Counted from the first letter of the stretch, positions 50,038 to 59,283 are shown. The stretch: 64,000 bases of DNA from Opitutia bacterium ISCC 52 (GCA_014529675.2 CP076040.1:3057894-3121893); one strand, 5' to 3'. The notes: generated from the letters alone by a model not told the origin. Program-made: numbers and translations.

Positions 50038-50223
50038 TTAGCTATCGCGCGAAATAGCGCGAGGATCCTGGCGAACTTTGAGGCGCACGTTCTTAGACGA
50101 TGCATCCTGGTTATCTTTCGTTGAGCCGGTTGCGGATTTTCCTAGGAGAATCGACGCAAACCCGGCGCCCAAAAAGCCTTTCAAAAATCTCGGACGTGAA
50201 AGGTTTTCCTTGTTGTCTGCCAT
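50038..50223 (-). CDS. Small leader protein of the act operon with Tat-like N-terminus
   Basis: A 61-aa protein with SRPRFLKGFLGAGFASILLG, which resembles a Tat signal in which the second arginine is displaced (R-P-R). The basic tail (RLKVRQDPRAISRDS) recalls the small 60-70 aa Tat-signal proteins that accompany formate dehydrogenases and other Fe-S/Mo enzymes, though the match is loose. It is 81 bases upstream of actA and 14 bases below a TATAAT box, so it may be the true first gene of the operon. Function unknown. Confidence 0.55.
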   Translation of the reverse strand: MADNKENLSRPRFLKGFLGAGFASILLGKSATGSTKDNQDASSKNVRLKVRQDPRAISRDS

Positions 50224-50241
50224 GGATGGTGGAGAAAAGAG

Positions 50242-50247
50242 ATTATA
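50242..50247 (-). promoter_or_regulatory. Candidate -10 box of the act operon
   Basis: A consensus TATAAT on the minus strand, 18 bases before the ATG of the small leader gene. No convincing -35 element was found at the usual spacing, so the assignment rests on the -10 match and its position in the 140-base gap between the act operon and the ABC exporter ATPase gene. Confidence 0.35.
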
Positions 50248-50363
50248 CGGACGGTTGCAAAAACTACGCTATAGAATGTGCCCGATTTCCTATGGCAATA
50301 ACTTTTTCTAAAAATTAGAGGCTGCAATTTGACTTATGCGAAAAACTTATACGTGAGGGGGTC

Positions 50364-51074
50364 TCAGTTGATAAATTCGCCATCTTCCATTTGCAAAATA
50401 TGGTCGCACTTTTGAGCGATGTCTGGGTTGTGCGTCACGATGAGCACAGCCTGGTCATTTTCGCGTGCCAAACGAGTCAGTAGATCGAAAACGATATTGG
50501 AGTTATGGACGTCCAAATTACCTGTGGGCTCATCTGCCAAAATGACTGAGGGTATATTAGACAATGACCGTGCAATGGCCACACGTTGTTGCTCGCCTCC
50601 TGATAATTGAGTGGCCAAGCGGTGCAGTTTGTCGCCGAGGCCCACATCCTTGAGGTAGGAGGTAGCTCGCTCCTCCATTTCTTCAGAAGACAGCACTCCC
50701 TGCTTGCGCATGGGAATCATCACATTATCCAGGGCGCTGAATTCCTTAAGAAGGAAATGAAACTGGAACACGAAGCCCAAATGCTGGTTGCGTGCAGCTG
50801 TACGTTCCTGATCTCCCATTTGGGTCATTGGCTCACCGCTCAGGTAAATTTCTCCCTCGTCTGGTTGGTCAAGTAACCCCAGTAGGTATAGCAAAGTAGA
50901 TTTCCCACAACCTGAAGGACCCACCACGGCGTATACCTTGCCACGCTCCAACTCAAGCGAGACACCCCGAAGTACGTGAACCCTACCCTCTCCTTCGCCT
51001 AGGTGGCGATGAATGTTCTCACAGCGCAGAGCGATGCGATCACTATTAGATGAACTGGAATTAGGCACACTCAT
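50364..51074 (-). CDS. ABC transporter ATP-binding protein (LolD/MacB type)
   Basis: A 236-aa ATPase of the LolD/MacB/DevA group. Walker A GPSGCGKSTLLYLLGLLD, Q loop FVFQFHFLLKEF, signature QLSGGEQQRVAIARSL, Walker B VILADEPTGNLD and the switch His in LIVTHNPD are all intact. It follows the permease gene with a four-base overlap and is the last gene of the exporter operon that starts at the outer-membrane factor. Confidence 0.93.
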   Translation of the reverse strand: MSVPNSSSSNSDRIALRCENIHRHLGEGEGRVHVLRGVSLELERGKVYAVVGPSGCGKSTLLYLLGLLDQPDEGEIYLSGEPMTQMGDQERTAARNQHLGFVFQFHFLLKEFSALDNVMIPMRKQGVLSSEEMEERATSYLKDVGLGDKLHRLATQLSGGEQQRVAIARSLSNIPSVILADEPTGNLDVHNSNIVFDLLTRLARENDQAVLIVTHNPDIAQKCDHILQMEDGEFIN

Positions 51075-52327
51075 TGGGAAGTTCCGCGAATGACATCGCC
51101 GGGTTCGAGTTTAGCCGCACGACGAGCTGGGATGTAGGAGGCGATCATTACAATCACAGAGGCAATAATCGTGGCTGAGACGTAGTGCCAGATGGACCAA
51201 TTCACGACAAACGAGTCAGTAGTAAAAATTCCAGTAACGCGAAACGGCAGCTTTGAGACACCGTAGGTCATAAGTACCGCGACTATCCAACCAAGGACAT
51301 TTCCTGCCACCAGTACAAACACACCTTGCCAGAGAAAGATGCTGGTGATGTCGCGTCGTGTATAGCCCATTGACCTGAGAATCGCTATTTCTTTGGTTTT
51401 TTCCATGACCATCATGGCGAGCGTATTAAACATACCGAGGCCCGATAAAAGAATGATGGTCGATACCGTGAGCCCGGTCGAAACGCTTAAAACTAAAAAG
51501 GCATCCAGCCAGGATTTCTGCCTCTCCTGCCAACTGGCCACATGGTAATAGATAGTATTCATCATGTGGAAGGCCTCTTCTCTGGCCCGGTGGGGGTCGA
51601 TCAGATTGACTTGAAGGAAAGATGCACCATGAGCCCGCTGAAGCACACTGCGGGTCTCTGACAACTTCATATAGATACGTTCCCGGTCGATATCAGAGAC
51701 TCCAGTTTCAAAAATGCCAGCCACCGTGTATCTGGAGTTTTTATCTAAAGACTTAATAACCACGGTGTCGCCGATACTCACTTGAAGCAGGCGAGCAAAT
51801 TTGGAACCGATCAAAATCCCAGTGGGTTTTGACCGAAAGTCCTCTAAGGATCCAAAGATTATCTGTTTCTCCAGATCAGACACGGCAATGTAATCATCGA
51901 TATCAACCCCAAACAACCGTCCGGTGTAGCTTCGATAATTACTACTGACCAGGACGCTACCGGTGAGTACCTCCGCAATTCCGGTGACACTTTCAAATTC
52001 CTTGAGCGCATCAATCACTTCGAGTGGCTGCTCAATTCCTTCAATATATTTGTAGTTTTCAGTGTTCTCAATCACCCAAGGTGAGTCGCTATCGTCCTCC
52101 TCATCTGCGAGCTCCATGGTCTTGAAGGTAATTCGAATGCGGTCCTGTACACGAATGGCACCATCAGTCCCTAAAATGGTCTTTACGAAAAACTGTTGGA
52201 ATCCCGTCGTTTGCGCCTGTCCAAAAATGAAGAATCCGACTCCAAAGATGATACCCGTCAGGCTCATTGCCATCGCCCGTTTATTGGCGGTCAGAAATCG
52301 CAGCGCTATACGGATGTTTGGGGACAT
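51071..52327 (-). CDS. ABC transporter permease (FtsX/MacB/LolC-E type)
   Basis: A 418-aa permease with one N-terminal membrane segment, a large periplasmic domain (about residues 40-270) and three C-terminal membrane segments containing MVMEKTKEIAILRSMGYTRR, the FtsX-type coupling motif. The C-terminal ASYIPARRAAKLEPGDVIRG is typical of the group. Together with the separate ATPase and adaptor it resembles DevBCA-type machines rather than fused MacB. Confidence 0.9.
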   Translation of the reverse strand: MSPNIRIALRFLTANKRAMAMSLTGIIFGVGFFIFGQAQTTGFQQFFVKTILGTDGAIRVQDRIRITFKTMELADEEDDSDSPWVIENTENYKYIEGIEQPLEVIDALKEFESVTGIAEVLTGSVLVSSNYRSYTGRLFGVDIDDYIAVSDLEKQIIFGSLEDFRSKPTGILIGSKFARLLQVSIGDTVVIKSLDKNSRYTVAGIFETGVSDIDRERIYMKLSETRSVLQRAHGASFLQVNLIDPHRAREEAFHMMNTIYYHVASWQERQKSWLDAFLVLSVSTGLTVSTIILLSGLGMFNTLAMMVMEKTKEIAILRSMGYTRRDITSIFLWQGVFVLVAGNVLGWIVAVLMTYGVSKLPFRVTGIFTTDSFVVNWSIWHYVSATIIASVIVMIASYIPARRAAKLEPGDVIRGTSQ

Positions 52328-52354
52328 AACTATGAATCTGCCACAGCTCGCTCG

Positions 52355-53482
52355 CTAACGAATCGAAAGCTTGTCATCCTTTTCCTTGATCGTAACCCGA
52401 TCTCCAGGCTTTAAAATATCAAGACCTTCAGTAACCACGAGGTCTCCTTCTTCGAGGCCTTCAAGAATCTCAACTTGGATCAAACTCCGGTAACCGTAAA
52501 CAATCTGGCGGAAATCGAGACGTCCATCATTAAAGACGAAAACATAATCTCCTACTAAGGCTCGAGTCGGGATGATGCGGGCATTGGCACGTTCACCAAT
52601 CGTGATCGTGACTTCACCGGTAAGACCTGGAACCAGCAGATCCTGGGAAATCTCAACTTCGAGCTGAACCGAATAGCGTTGAGTATCTGGATCCGCAGAA
52701 GGAAAAATCTTGGCCACCTCGGCATCATAAAGCTCCCCGCCCAACGAGAGAAATCGAACGACGGCTTTCTGCCCTAGCCGGATGCCTGCAAATTGTTCTT
52801 CACTCACTTCAGCTACGACCACTCGTTTTTTGGAAATGATGGAAGCAATGGGAGCACCGGATCCAATCAGGTCTCCTTTTTCAGAAAGAACGTCTTCAAT
52901 AATACCGTCGATGGAACTGCGAATATTCATCTTTTCCATGCGTCGTTTCATCACTTGGATCCCATTTTCCAGACGCTTGATATTCGTATTCGCAGTCAAC
53001 TCTGAGAGCTCAAGATCTCCCTGTGCCTTTCTGAGGTTTCTTTCGGCCTCCTTAACTTGGCGGTCTGATCTCTGTCCCAAATCGAACAGTCGCTTCATCT
53101 CATCCAGGCTCTCCTCGGCCACCTCCACACTAAATTGCTTGGGATTAACAACTTCGAGCTGCCTTTGCGCAAGATCTAGATCTATCTGACGAGCTTCCAA
53201 TTCCAACTCGAGATCCCTTGGATCGACTTGAGCAACCACATCGCCTTCAATGACTTCATCACCTTCCTCGATGAGCACATCCAAAAGCCTTCCCCCTTCA
53301 CCGGCTCGAATTTCGGTCGAATAATCCGCATTCACAGTGACGGTACCAAGGACAACCGAGCGAGCCGTATCAATGACAACCGGTTGGACCACCACTTCGC
53401 GACTGATGATTTTTTTGCTGAAAATCCAGCCGGCAAAACCAACGACTGCTAGAAATAAGATGAGAAATATATAACGAATCAT
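52355..53482 (-). CDS. HlyD/RND-type periplasmic adaptor protein
   Basis: A 375-aa membrane-fusion protein with an N-terminal anchor (about residues 2-22), a lipoyl-like half-motif (EGDEVIEGDVVAQVDPRDLE), a coiled-coil hairpin of roughly 100 residues, the second lipoyl half (VLSEKGDLIGSGAPIASI) and beta-barrel domains. It bridges the inner-membrane permease and the TolC-like channel. Four bases overlap the outer-membrane-factor gene. Confidence 0.92.
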   Translation of the reverse strand: MIRYIFLILFLAVVGFAGWIFSKKIISREVVVQPVVIDTARSVVLGTVTVNADYSTEIRAGEGGRLLDVLIEEGDEVIEGDVVAQVDPRDLELELEARQIDLDLAQRQLEVVNPKQFSVEVAEESLDEMKRLFDLGQRSDRQVKEAERNLRKAQGDLELSELTANTNIKRLENGIQVMKRRMEKMNIRSSIDGIIEDVLSEKGDLIGSGAPIASIISKKRVVVAEVSEEQFAGIRLGQKAVVRFLSLGGELYDAEVAKIFPSADPDTQRYSVQLEVEISQDLLVPGLTGEVTITIGERANARIIPTRALVGDYVFVFNDGRLDFRQIVYGYRSLIQVEILEGLEEGDLVVTEGLDILKPGDRVTIKEKDDKLSIR

Positions 53483-54915
53483 TCTTCGAGATAAGCCAAG
53501 ATTGAGGGGTACTCCAACATCACATAAAGATTGGTCAATGACTTATAATAGCGACCCCGCGTATCAAGCAGGACAATCCGCGCACGCTCCAAGTCCCGCT
53601 TGACTGCTTTCAAATCTTTCTCGGGCGAACGCCCCGCCTTTACATCTTCCTCCATCTGGCGATAACGACCTTCTTCCCAATAAAATGTCTGATCGCTAAG
53701 CAGGCTTTGCTCCCGTTTAATTTCTAGGTCCTTGAAGTAGAAGCCAATATCGTCTTTCAGATTTTTCTTAATGTCGGCCAGTTCTCTTTCCAATTGTCGA
53801 CGCGTTTGCAAAGCGTCTTTAATAAAAGCGGCTGAATACTTACCGTCGTAGACATTCCACCTAACTTCAAGACCCGCAAAACCCTCGGTGTATTCCAAAT
53901 TTTGACGATTACCTGTAATTACGTTGTCGGAATCCCGTCTTAACTGGACCAATCCATTGAGCTTGGGCTTCTGGTTTACCTCATAATTATTCAAGCGCTC
54001 CAGTTCCTGGGTCAGTCGAGTCTGCTTAGAGGCTACCTTCAAAGATGTTGCATCCATGGAAGAGAAGAAACTCTGCATTTTTGCTTCCACAATCGACAAA
54101 TCGTCGGCAACAGCAGGAATACCTCCGCCCATATTAATCGAGGTGGTCTCTTCCGAGCCAATCACTTCATGCAAATCATCGGCTGCTCGCTGAAGACTAT
54201 TTTCCAAGGCCTCGTGCTTTAAGAGCTCAGTTTTATAGTTTAATTCCATGGTTGCGAATTGAGTGGCGGGAAACTCACCTCGTTCCAGCTGCTCGCGTCT
54301 TAGCTCAATGTCCGCTCGATAAATTTCTTCAGCAAGACTACTATATAGTACCCGCTGCTTTAGAATCGCGTAATCGATAAAGCGATTCACCACATCCCGG
54401 TAAATCGCCAGAAATGCCAGTTGTCGGTCCTGCTTAACTCGTTCGACTTCGAGCAATCCGTACCGATGATCTGCTTCGGCAGCGCCCCAAGTATAAAGTG
54501 GCTTCCGTGCATAAACATCAAATTTGTATTTCCATCCATCGGAAGTTTCTGCCCCGGTGTCCTGGATTTGGAATCCAACGTTAGCAGATGCACTTACCTT
54601 GACTGCATTTGAAGACGAGTACCGCATGGACACTGCTTCCGCTCGCCTGAGCAAGATATCCTGCATGTCCATCTTCCAGGAATTAGCCGCCGCAGATTGT
54701 ATGAGCGGTCGTAGTGCCGGATTAATTTCGTCAAGTGGATTTGGTAACACTCCGGTTGGGTTCGTTTGAGCCGACAGGCGTGAAAAATTCCCTAACAGCA
54801 GAATAGCTGAAACCAGAAAGCTTAACGTTTTTGGAATAAAGCGTAGCGGTGTCACGAGTTGGGATGAGCAGTTGTGGTCGATTTTAAAAGGCAGAGCATG
54901 GGAGCTTGTTAACAC
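53479..54915 (-). CDS. TolC-family outer-membrane efflux protein
   Basis: A TolC-like outer-membrane factor with long coiled-coil helices (for example RQLERELADIKKNLKDDIGF). The signal peptide is unusually far from the first ATG: the hydrophobic core (TLSFLVSAILLLG) begins near residue 30. A GTG at about residue 21 would give a normal signal peptide with an SAQ cleavage site, so the true start may be there. First gene of the four-gene exporter operon; substrate unknown. Confidence 0.85.
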   Translation of the reverse strand: MLTSSHALPFKIDHNCSSQLVTPLRFIPKTLSFLVSAILLLGNFSRLSAQTNPTGVLPNPLDEINPALRPLIQSAAANSWKMDMQDILLRRAEAVSMRYSSSNAVKVSASANVGFQIQDTGAETSDGWKYKFDVYARKPLYTWGAAEADHRYGLLEVERVKQDRQLAFLAIYRDVVNRFIDYAILKQRVLYSSLAEEIYRADIELRREQLERGEFPATQFATMELNYKTELLKHEALENSLQRAADDLHEVIGSEETTSINMGGGIPAVADDLSIVEAKMQSFFSSMDATSLKVASKQTRLTQELERLNNYEVNQKPKLNGLVQLRRDSDNVITGNRQNLEYTEGFAGLEVRWNVYDGKYSAAFIKDALQTRRQLERELADIKKNLKDDIGFYFKDLEIKREQSLLSDQTFYWEEGRYRQMEEDVKAGRSPEKDLKAVKRDLERARIVLLDTRGRYYKSLTNLYVMLEYPSILAYLEE

Positions 54916-54986
54916 TTATCGAGCAAAAATTCATGGATAAGGTTCCTTCTTGTCAGAAAGTAATTTTGCAGCCTTCATAACGATCT

Positions 54987-55865
54987 TTGAAAATGAAGCA
55001 CGTAGTTCTACTAGGCGGCAGCGGGTACGTTGGCAAAACGTTCCAAGAGGTCCTCAGCAATCGAAACATTTCTTTCCGGAACTTTTCCCGGGCAGATTTA
55101 AATTACTATAATCCAGCCAAGCTCAAAGAAGCCCTTCAGGCAGAAGCGCCTGATTGCCTGATCAATGCGGCCGGCTACACAGGAAAACCCAATGTGGATG
55201 CTTGCGAAGATGACAAAGCAAACTGCTTGATGGGAAACGCCGTGTTACCGGGAATCATCCGTGAGGTCTGCGAGTCACTTAAACTTCCTTGGGGGCATGT
55301 ATCCTCCGGCTGTATTTACACCGGGAACCGCCCGGATGGTACGGGCTTCATTGAAGACGATACTCCTAATTTCGATTTCAGGCACAATAACTGTAGTTTC
55401 TACAGTGGAACTAAAGCACTAGGGGAAGAAACTCTGAAAGGAGCTGAGGATTGCTACATCTGGCGACTTCGGATTCCATTCGATGAAAGAAACAATCCGA
55501 GAAACTATCTAACCAAGCTACTCACCTATGAATGGCTCTTGGATGCTGAAAACTCAGTCTCACAACGATTCGAATTTATCGATGCCTGCCTCAAATGTTT
55601 TGAAAAAGGTATACCCAGTGGTGTTTACAATGTGACCAACCCTGGAGCGATTTCTGCGAGAGAGATCACCGAAATCATGAAAACACATGGTCTGGTGAAG
55701 AAGGAGCTCAAATTTTTTGAAAGCGAGGAAGCCTTCATGTCTAAGGTTGTGCGAGCTCCACGCTCCAATTGCATCATGTCTTCAGAAAAACTTAGCTGTC
55801 ATGATATCCAATTAACCGAGGTTCATGAAGCTGTGGATAGAGCCTGCAAAAATTGGATTGAATAG
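54987..55865 (+). CDS. Nucleotide-sugar epimerase/reductase, plant NRS/ER (UER1)-like
   Basis: A 292-aa short-chain dehydrogenase. The Rossmann motif is GGSGYVG, the catalytic Tyr-x3-Lys is in SFYSGTKALGEE. It shares several blocks with plant NRS/ER, the C-terminal half of RHM: INAAGYTGKPNVDACEDDK, SGCIY, ERNNPRNYLTKL, GVYNVTNPGAIS and VVRAPRSNCIM. NRS/ER does both the 3,5-epimerisation and 4-reduction of 4-keto-6-deoxyglucose nucleotides to nucleotide-L-rhamnose. The next gene is rmlB, so the pair could make rhamnose without RmlC or RmlD. RmlD alone is the main alternative. Confidence 0.8.
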   Translation: MKMKHVVLLGGSGYVGKTFQEVLSNRNISFRNFSRADLNYYNPAKLKEALQAEAPDCLINAAGYTGKPNVDACEDDKANCLMGNAVLPGIIREVCESLKLPWGHVSSGCIYTGNRPDGTGFIEDDTPNFDFRHNNCSFYSGTKALGEETLKGAEDCYIWRLRIPFDERNNPRNYLTKLLTYEWLLDAENSVSQRFEFIDACLKCFEKGIPSGVYNVTNPGAISAREITEIMKTHGLVKKELKFFESEEAFMSKVVRAPRSNCIMSSEKLSCHDIQLTEVHEAVDRACKNWIE

Positions 55866-55877
55866 ATACATACCAAG

Positions 55878-56897
55878 ATGAACGTATTAGTCACCGGAGG
55901 AGCCGGATTTATTGGTTCTCATTTTCTAGATCTGTTACTTGCAGAAGCAGACAGCTCAACAAACAAGATCATCTGCCTCGACCTGCTCACTTATGCTGGT
56001 CGCGAAGAGAATTTTGCTCACCATGAAGATAAGCCAAACTTCAGCTTTATCATAGGTGACATTGGAGACCAGGGATTGGTAGGCCAGTTATTAAATAGTC
56101 ATCAGATCGACTGGGTAGTCAACTTTGCGGCAGAAACCCATGTGGATCGCTCCATCGAAGGTCCTGACGCGTTTATTCAAACCAATGTGGTTGGCACTCA
56201 CGAGCTGCTGAAGGCAAGTCTTGCGTATTTCTCCGAGTTGAACCCCGAGCAAAAAAGTAACTTTCGATTCTTACACGTATCCACCGATGAAGTGTATGGA
56301 ACGCTTACATCCGATGAGGCAGCCTTTACAGAAGAAAACCAATACCTGCCGAATAGCCCCTACTCTGCTTCAAAGGCGGCAAGTGACCACCTGGTTCGAG
56401 CTTATCACCACACCTTTGGTTTGCCGACGCTCATTACCAATTGCTCCAACAACTATGGGCCAAGACAGTTTCCGGAAAAACTGATCCCGCTAATGATCCA
56501 CAATGCGTTGGATGGCAAAAGCCTCCCTATATATGGAGACGGTTTAAACGTTCGAGATTGGCTCTATGTGACGGATCACTGCGCTGGCATACACAAGGTA
56601 TTGAAAATCGGAAGATTGGGAGAGACCTATAATATAGGAGGCAACTGCGAGAAAACGAATATCCAGATCGTAGATACCATATGCTCCATTCTTGACAACC
56701 AGCAGCCGAAGACAAACGACAGCAGTTACTTAAGCCAGAAAACGTTTGTTACCGATCGGAAGGGACACGACCGACGCTACGCCATTGATTGCCGAAAAAT
56801 CGAGAGTGAGTTAGGCTGGACTCCAGCAGAGACCTTCGAGACAGGGATACAAAAAACCATCCGATGGTATTTAACTCAAATCAATCGAAGCAATTAA
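55878..56897 (+). CDS. rmlB: dTDP-glucose 4,6-dehydratase
   Basis: NAD-dependent extended SDR that makes the 4-keto-6-deoxyglucose nucleotide. The 339-aa protein has GGAGFIGSHFLD, FAAETHVDRSIEGPD, FLHVSTDEVYGTL (the RmlB Asp-Glu pair), the catalytic YSASKAASDHLVRAYHHTFG and NNYGPRQFPEKLIPLMI. Twelve bases separate it from the NRS/ER-like gene, so they form an operon. Whether the substrate is dTDP- or UDP-glucose cannot be read from the sequence. Confidence 0.93.
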   Translation: MNVLVTGGAGFIGSHFLDLLLAEADSSTNKIICLDLLTYAGREENFAHHEDKPNFSFIIGDIGDQGLVGQLLNSHQIDWVVNFAAETHVDRSIEGPDAFIQTNVVGTHELLKASLAYFSELNPEQKSNFRFLHVSTDEVYGTLTSDEAAFTEENQYLPNSPYSASKAASDHLVRAYHHTFGLPTLITNCSNNYGPRQFPEKLIPLMIHNALDGKSLPIYGDGLNVRDWLYVTDHCAGIHKVLKIGRLGETYNIGGNCEKTNIQIVDTICSILDNQQPKTNDSSYLSQKTFVTDRKGHDRRYAIDCRKIESELGWTPAETFETGIQKTIRWYLTQINRSN

Positions 56898-56940
56898 TCA
56901 GGATTGATTCGCGATACATTTAAAACAACGATCAACCTCT

Positions 56941-57744
56941 ATGGACAGCTCCGATAATGCACCCAACGACCTGACACTGCTCAGTATCGTCGTCCCGGCG
57001 AGGGATGAGGAAGGTTGCATCGCCGCAACTGTTGAACACTTGCACCTGGAATTAGAGCTTCAAAAAGTCCCCCACGAGATCCTCGTCGTAGACGACGGAA
57101 GCACTGACAAGACCTGGGACATTCTAAACGAAACCAAAGAAAAAGTTTCAACTCTTAGACCAATTAAGAATAAGGGAGAAAACGGATTTGGTCGCGCCAT
57201 AATTTTGGGTCTCAACAAAATGAAAGGGGATGCCGTTGTTATCATGATGGCAGACCAATCGGATGACGTCAGAGACGTTGTCAGATATTGGGAGCTACTG
57301 AACGAAGGCTGGGATTGTGTCTTTGGCAGTCGTTTTTCCAAAGGTGGAGGCGTAATCGACTACCCCTGGCTAAAACTCCGCGTAAATCGATTGGCCAACT
57401 TCTTTATACGTATCCTTTTTAAGATCAAACTTAACGATACAACCAACGCTTTCAAAGCCTACCGCAAAACGGTTATCGATGGCTGTCAGCCCTTCTTATC
57501 TCCTCATTTCAATCTAACAGTGGAGATTCCTTTAAAAGCAATCGTTCGAGGTTTCTCTTGGACGGTAATGCCCATCACCTGGACCAATCGACGCACCGGA
57601 CAAGCCAAGTTGAAGATAAAAGAAATGGGGAGCCGTTATTTCTTTATCTGCGCTTACGTGTGGCTCGAAAAGTCCTTCAGCAGAGGCGACTATAAAACAG
57701 ATAAGGATGAGGTTGAAACCACTGAGGTCTCAGACAGCCCTTAG
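56941..57744 (+). CDS. Family 2 glycosyltransferase
   Basis: A 267-aa GT2 enzyme of the dolichol/polyprenyl-phosphate sugar synthase type. SIVVPARDEEGC starts the domain, DDGSTDKTWD is the nucleotide-binding motif, MMADQSDD is the DxD-like region, FGSRFSKGGGV and ITWTNRRTGQAKLKIKEMG follow. No clear C-terminal membrane segments. It may transfer a sugar to a lipid carrier. Forty-three bases after rmlB. Its 3' end overlaps the convergent methyltransferase gene by 15 bases. Confidence 0.88.
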   Translation: MDSSDNAPNDLTLLSIVVPARDEEGCIAATVEHLHLELELQKVPHEILVVDDGSTDKTWDILNETKEKVSTLRPIKNKGENGFGRAIILGLNKMKGDAVVIMMADQSDDVRDVVRYWELLNEGWDCVFGSRFSKGGGVIDYPWLKLRVNRLANFFIRILFKIKLNDTTNAFKAYRKTVIDGCQPFLSPHFNLTVEIPLKAIVRGFSWTVMPITWTNRRTGQAKLKIKEMGSRYFFICAYVWLEKSFSRGDYKTDKDEVETTEVSDSP

Positions 57745-58356
57745 GCTTACCATAATCCATGGAAATGGATTTAAGACCTCAACGATTTCAAATCCGTTTT
57801 CAGTTACAGCTTTAGTAAAGGAGTTCGGGCTCCAATGATTGAGATGCCCCGGCGTGTTTCCCCAATCACCAAGATACTTGAAGCGAGCCATATTCAAAAT
57901 ACGCCAGATGGGTTCACGAGGAACAGAGAAGACATAGTGGTCAGCATTTAGACTCCTAAGAGCCTGAAGCCCACGCACCGGATCCTCCAAATGCTCCAAC
58001 ACCTCGCAGCACACCACCACCGATCTGGCATGTTCTTCGGGATTTATATCGTAGATGCTAAGGTGCTTGAAGTCGATCGAGTCACAATCGCGTTTAAGAT
58101 TCTCGTCGATAAGCGCCTCTGAGAAATCACTCGCCAATATCTGGATCTTGTAGCGATCACGAATAAGCCGCGTAAGCCGCCCCTCTCCACAACCCACTTC
58201 ATGCAAGGTTTTCGGTTGGAGGGCATCCAATACCCGGAACAACTTACTATCGAATCCAGAAACAAGCTTTCTGGAAATGGGGTTATTCAGGTTGGATTTA
58301 TCCACCTGATTTCCGATGTAAATGCCCTCTTCTAATTGCTTATCGTGATTGTCCAT
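57730..58356 (-). CDS. Class I SAM-dependent methyltransferase
   Basis: A 208-aa methyltransferase with motif I in HEVGCGEGRLTRLI, the acidic SAM-ribose region ASDFSEALID, and VVVCCEVLEHLEDPVRGL, as in Methyltransf_11 enzymes. The substrate is unknown; the setting suggests a glycan or lipid-carrier intermediate. It starts at the base after the stop of the flippase-like gene and overlaps the opposite glycosyltransferase by 15 bases. Confidence 0.85.
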   Translation of the reverse strand: MDNHDKQLEEGIYIGNQVDKSNLNNPISRKLVSGFDSKLFRVLDALQPKTLHEVGCGEGRLTRLIRDRYKIQILASDFSEALIDENLKRDCDSIDFKHLSIYDINPEEHARSVVVCCEVLEHLEDPVRGLQALRSLNADHYVFSVPREPIWRILNMARFKYLGDWGNTPGHLNHWSPNSFTKAVTENGFEIVEVLNPFPWIMVSLRAV

Positions 58357-59280
58357 TCAGTTACTCTTCTGGGGACGTTTCAGAAAAATCACACTGAGTC
58401 CAAAACAAAATAGATCGCCCAAAACTGAGCTAATGCGCATCCAGGAAGCGACAAATAGCAAGTTCACATTCATCTCAGGTGACATAGAAAATAATGCATA
58501 GGTTGCCTCCCTGACCCCTAGCCCGCCGGGTGCTCCAATCACTAAAAAGCCGGCAGCCCAAGTCACCGAAACCATTTCAAGGATTCGAACGAAGCCCAAC
58601 TGAAGTGGCTCTGCTAACACACCTGCATACAGGGCGAACATGGCTGCCTGTAGAAAAAACACACAAACATAGGACAAAGATCCGATTAAGCCCCAATGCA
58701 AATGTTGAGCTTTCAGAGACTCGGTGATCCCAATTTTCCTCCTCAGCGTTGGGTTTATGAGTGCAATCACCAGAACAAACACCCCGCTCCCAACAACAAC
58801 CAAAGCAGGAATCCCATAGCCTTGTGTGAACAAAAAAGAGAGTCCAATGAGTCCAGCGACAAGCACCAATGCAATGGACTCCATAATCGTAGCGGTTCCC
58901 GCAATGGCAGCTTTTATTCCGAGTTGTTTTGCCAGGACGACCCGCCCGATATGATGAAACACATTTCCAGGTAAGTACTTAGCAAACTGTGTGCGAAATG
59001 ATAAAATGATTGAAGCCATGAATCCGACCTCACTTCCCAAAGCGCGAACCATCAAAGCCCAACCAACTCCAAGGACCGTGTTCACCAAAACCCAACAACC
59101 GGTAGCCCCAACAAGAGGCCACAGAAACTGAATGGGTACACCATGGGTCAACTTGGAATCATCGTAAATCAGTTCTCGAAACACATAAAGACAGCAAACG
59201 AGGCTTAGCGAGAATCCCAATGCACGCGGTATGGAATTTGAACGCTTCCCCTTAGATAGTCCTGTCTGTATATTAAGCAC
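58357..59280 (-). CDS. UPF0104/LPG-synthase-TM family membrane protein (flippase-like)
   Basis: A 307-aa polytopic protein with about eight hydrophobic segments. FAKYLPGNVFHHIGRVVLAK is the family hallmark, and GAPGGLGVREA near the C-terminus is the second. Members include AglD and MprF-like membrane parts and are often found with GT2 genes. It lies between a GT2 gene and a methyltransferase gene with 0-3 base gaps, which supports a joint role in a polyprenyl-linked glycan. Confidence 0.83.
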   Translation of the reverse strand: MLNIQTGLSKGKRSNSIPRALGFSLSLVCCLYVFRELIYDDSKLTHGVPIQFLWPLVGATGCWVLVNTVLGVGWALMVRALGSEVGFMASIILSFRTQFAKYLPGNVFHHIGRVVLAKQLGIKAAIAGTATIMESIALVLVAGLIGLSFLFTQGYGIPALVVVGSGVFVLVIALINPTLRRKIGITESLKAQHLHWGLIGSLSYVCVFFLQAAMFALYAGVLAEPLQLGFVRILEMVSVTWAAGFLVIGAPGGLGVREATYALFSMSPEMNVNLLFVASWMRISSVLGDLFCFGLSVIFLKRPQKSN

Positions 59281-59283
59281 AGG

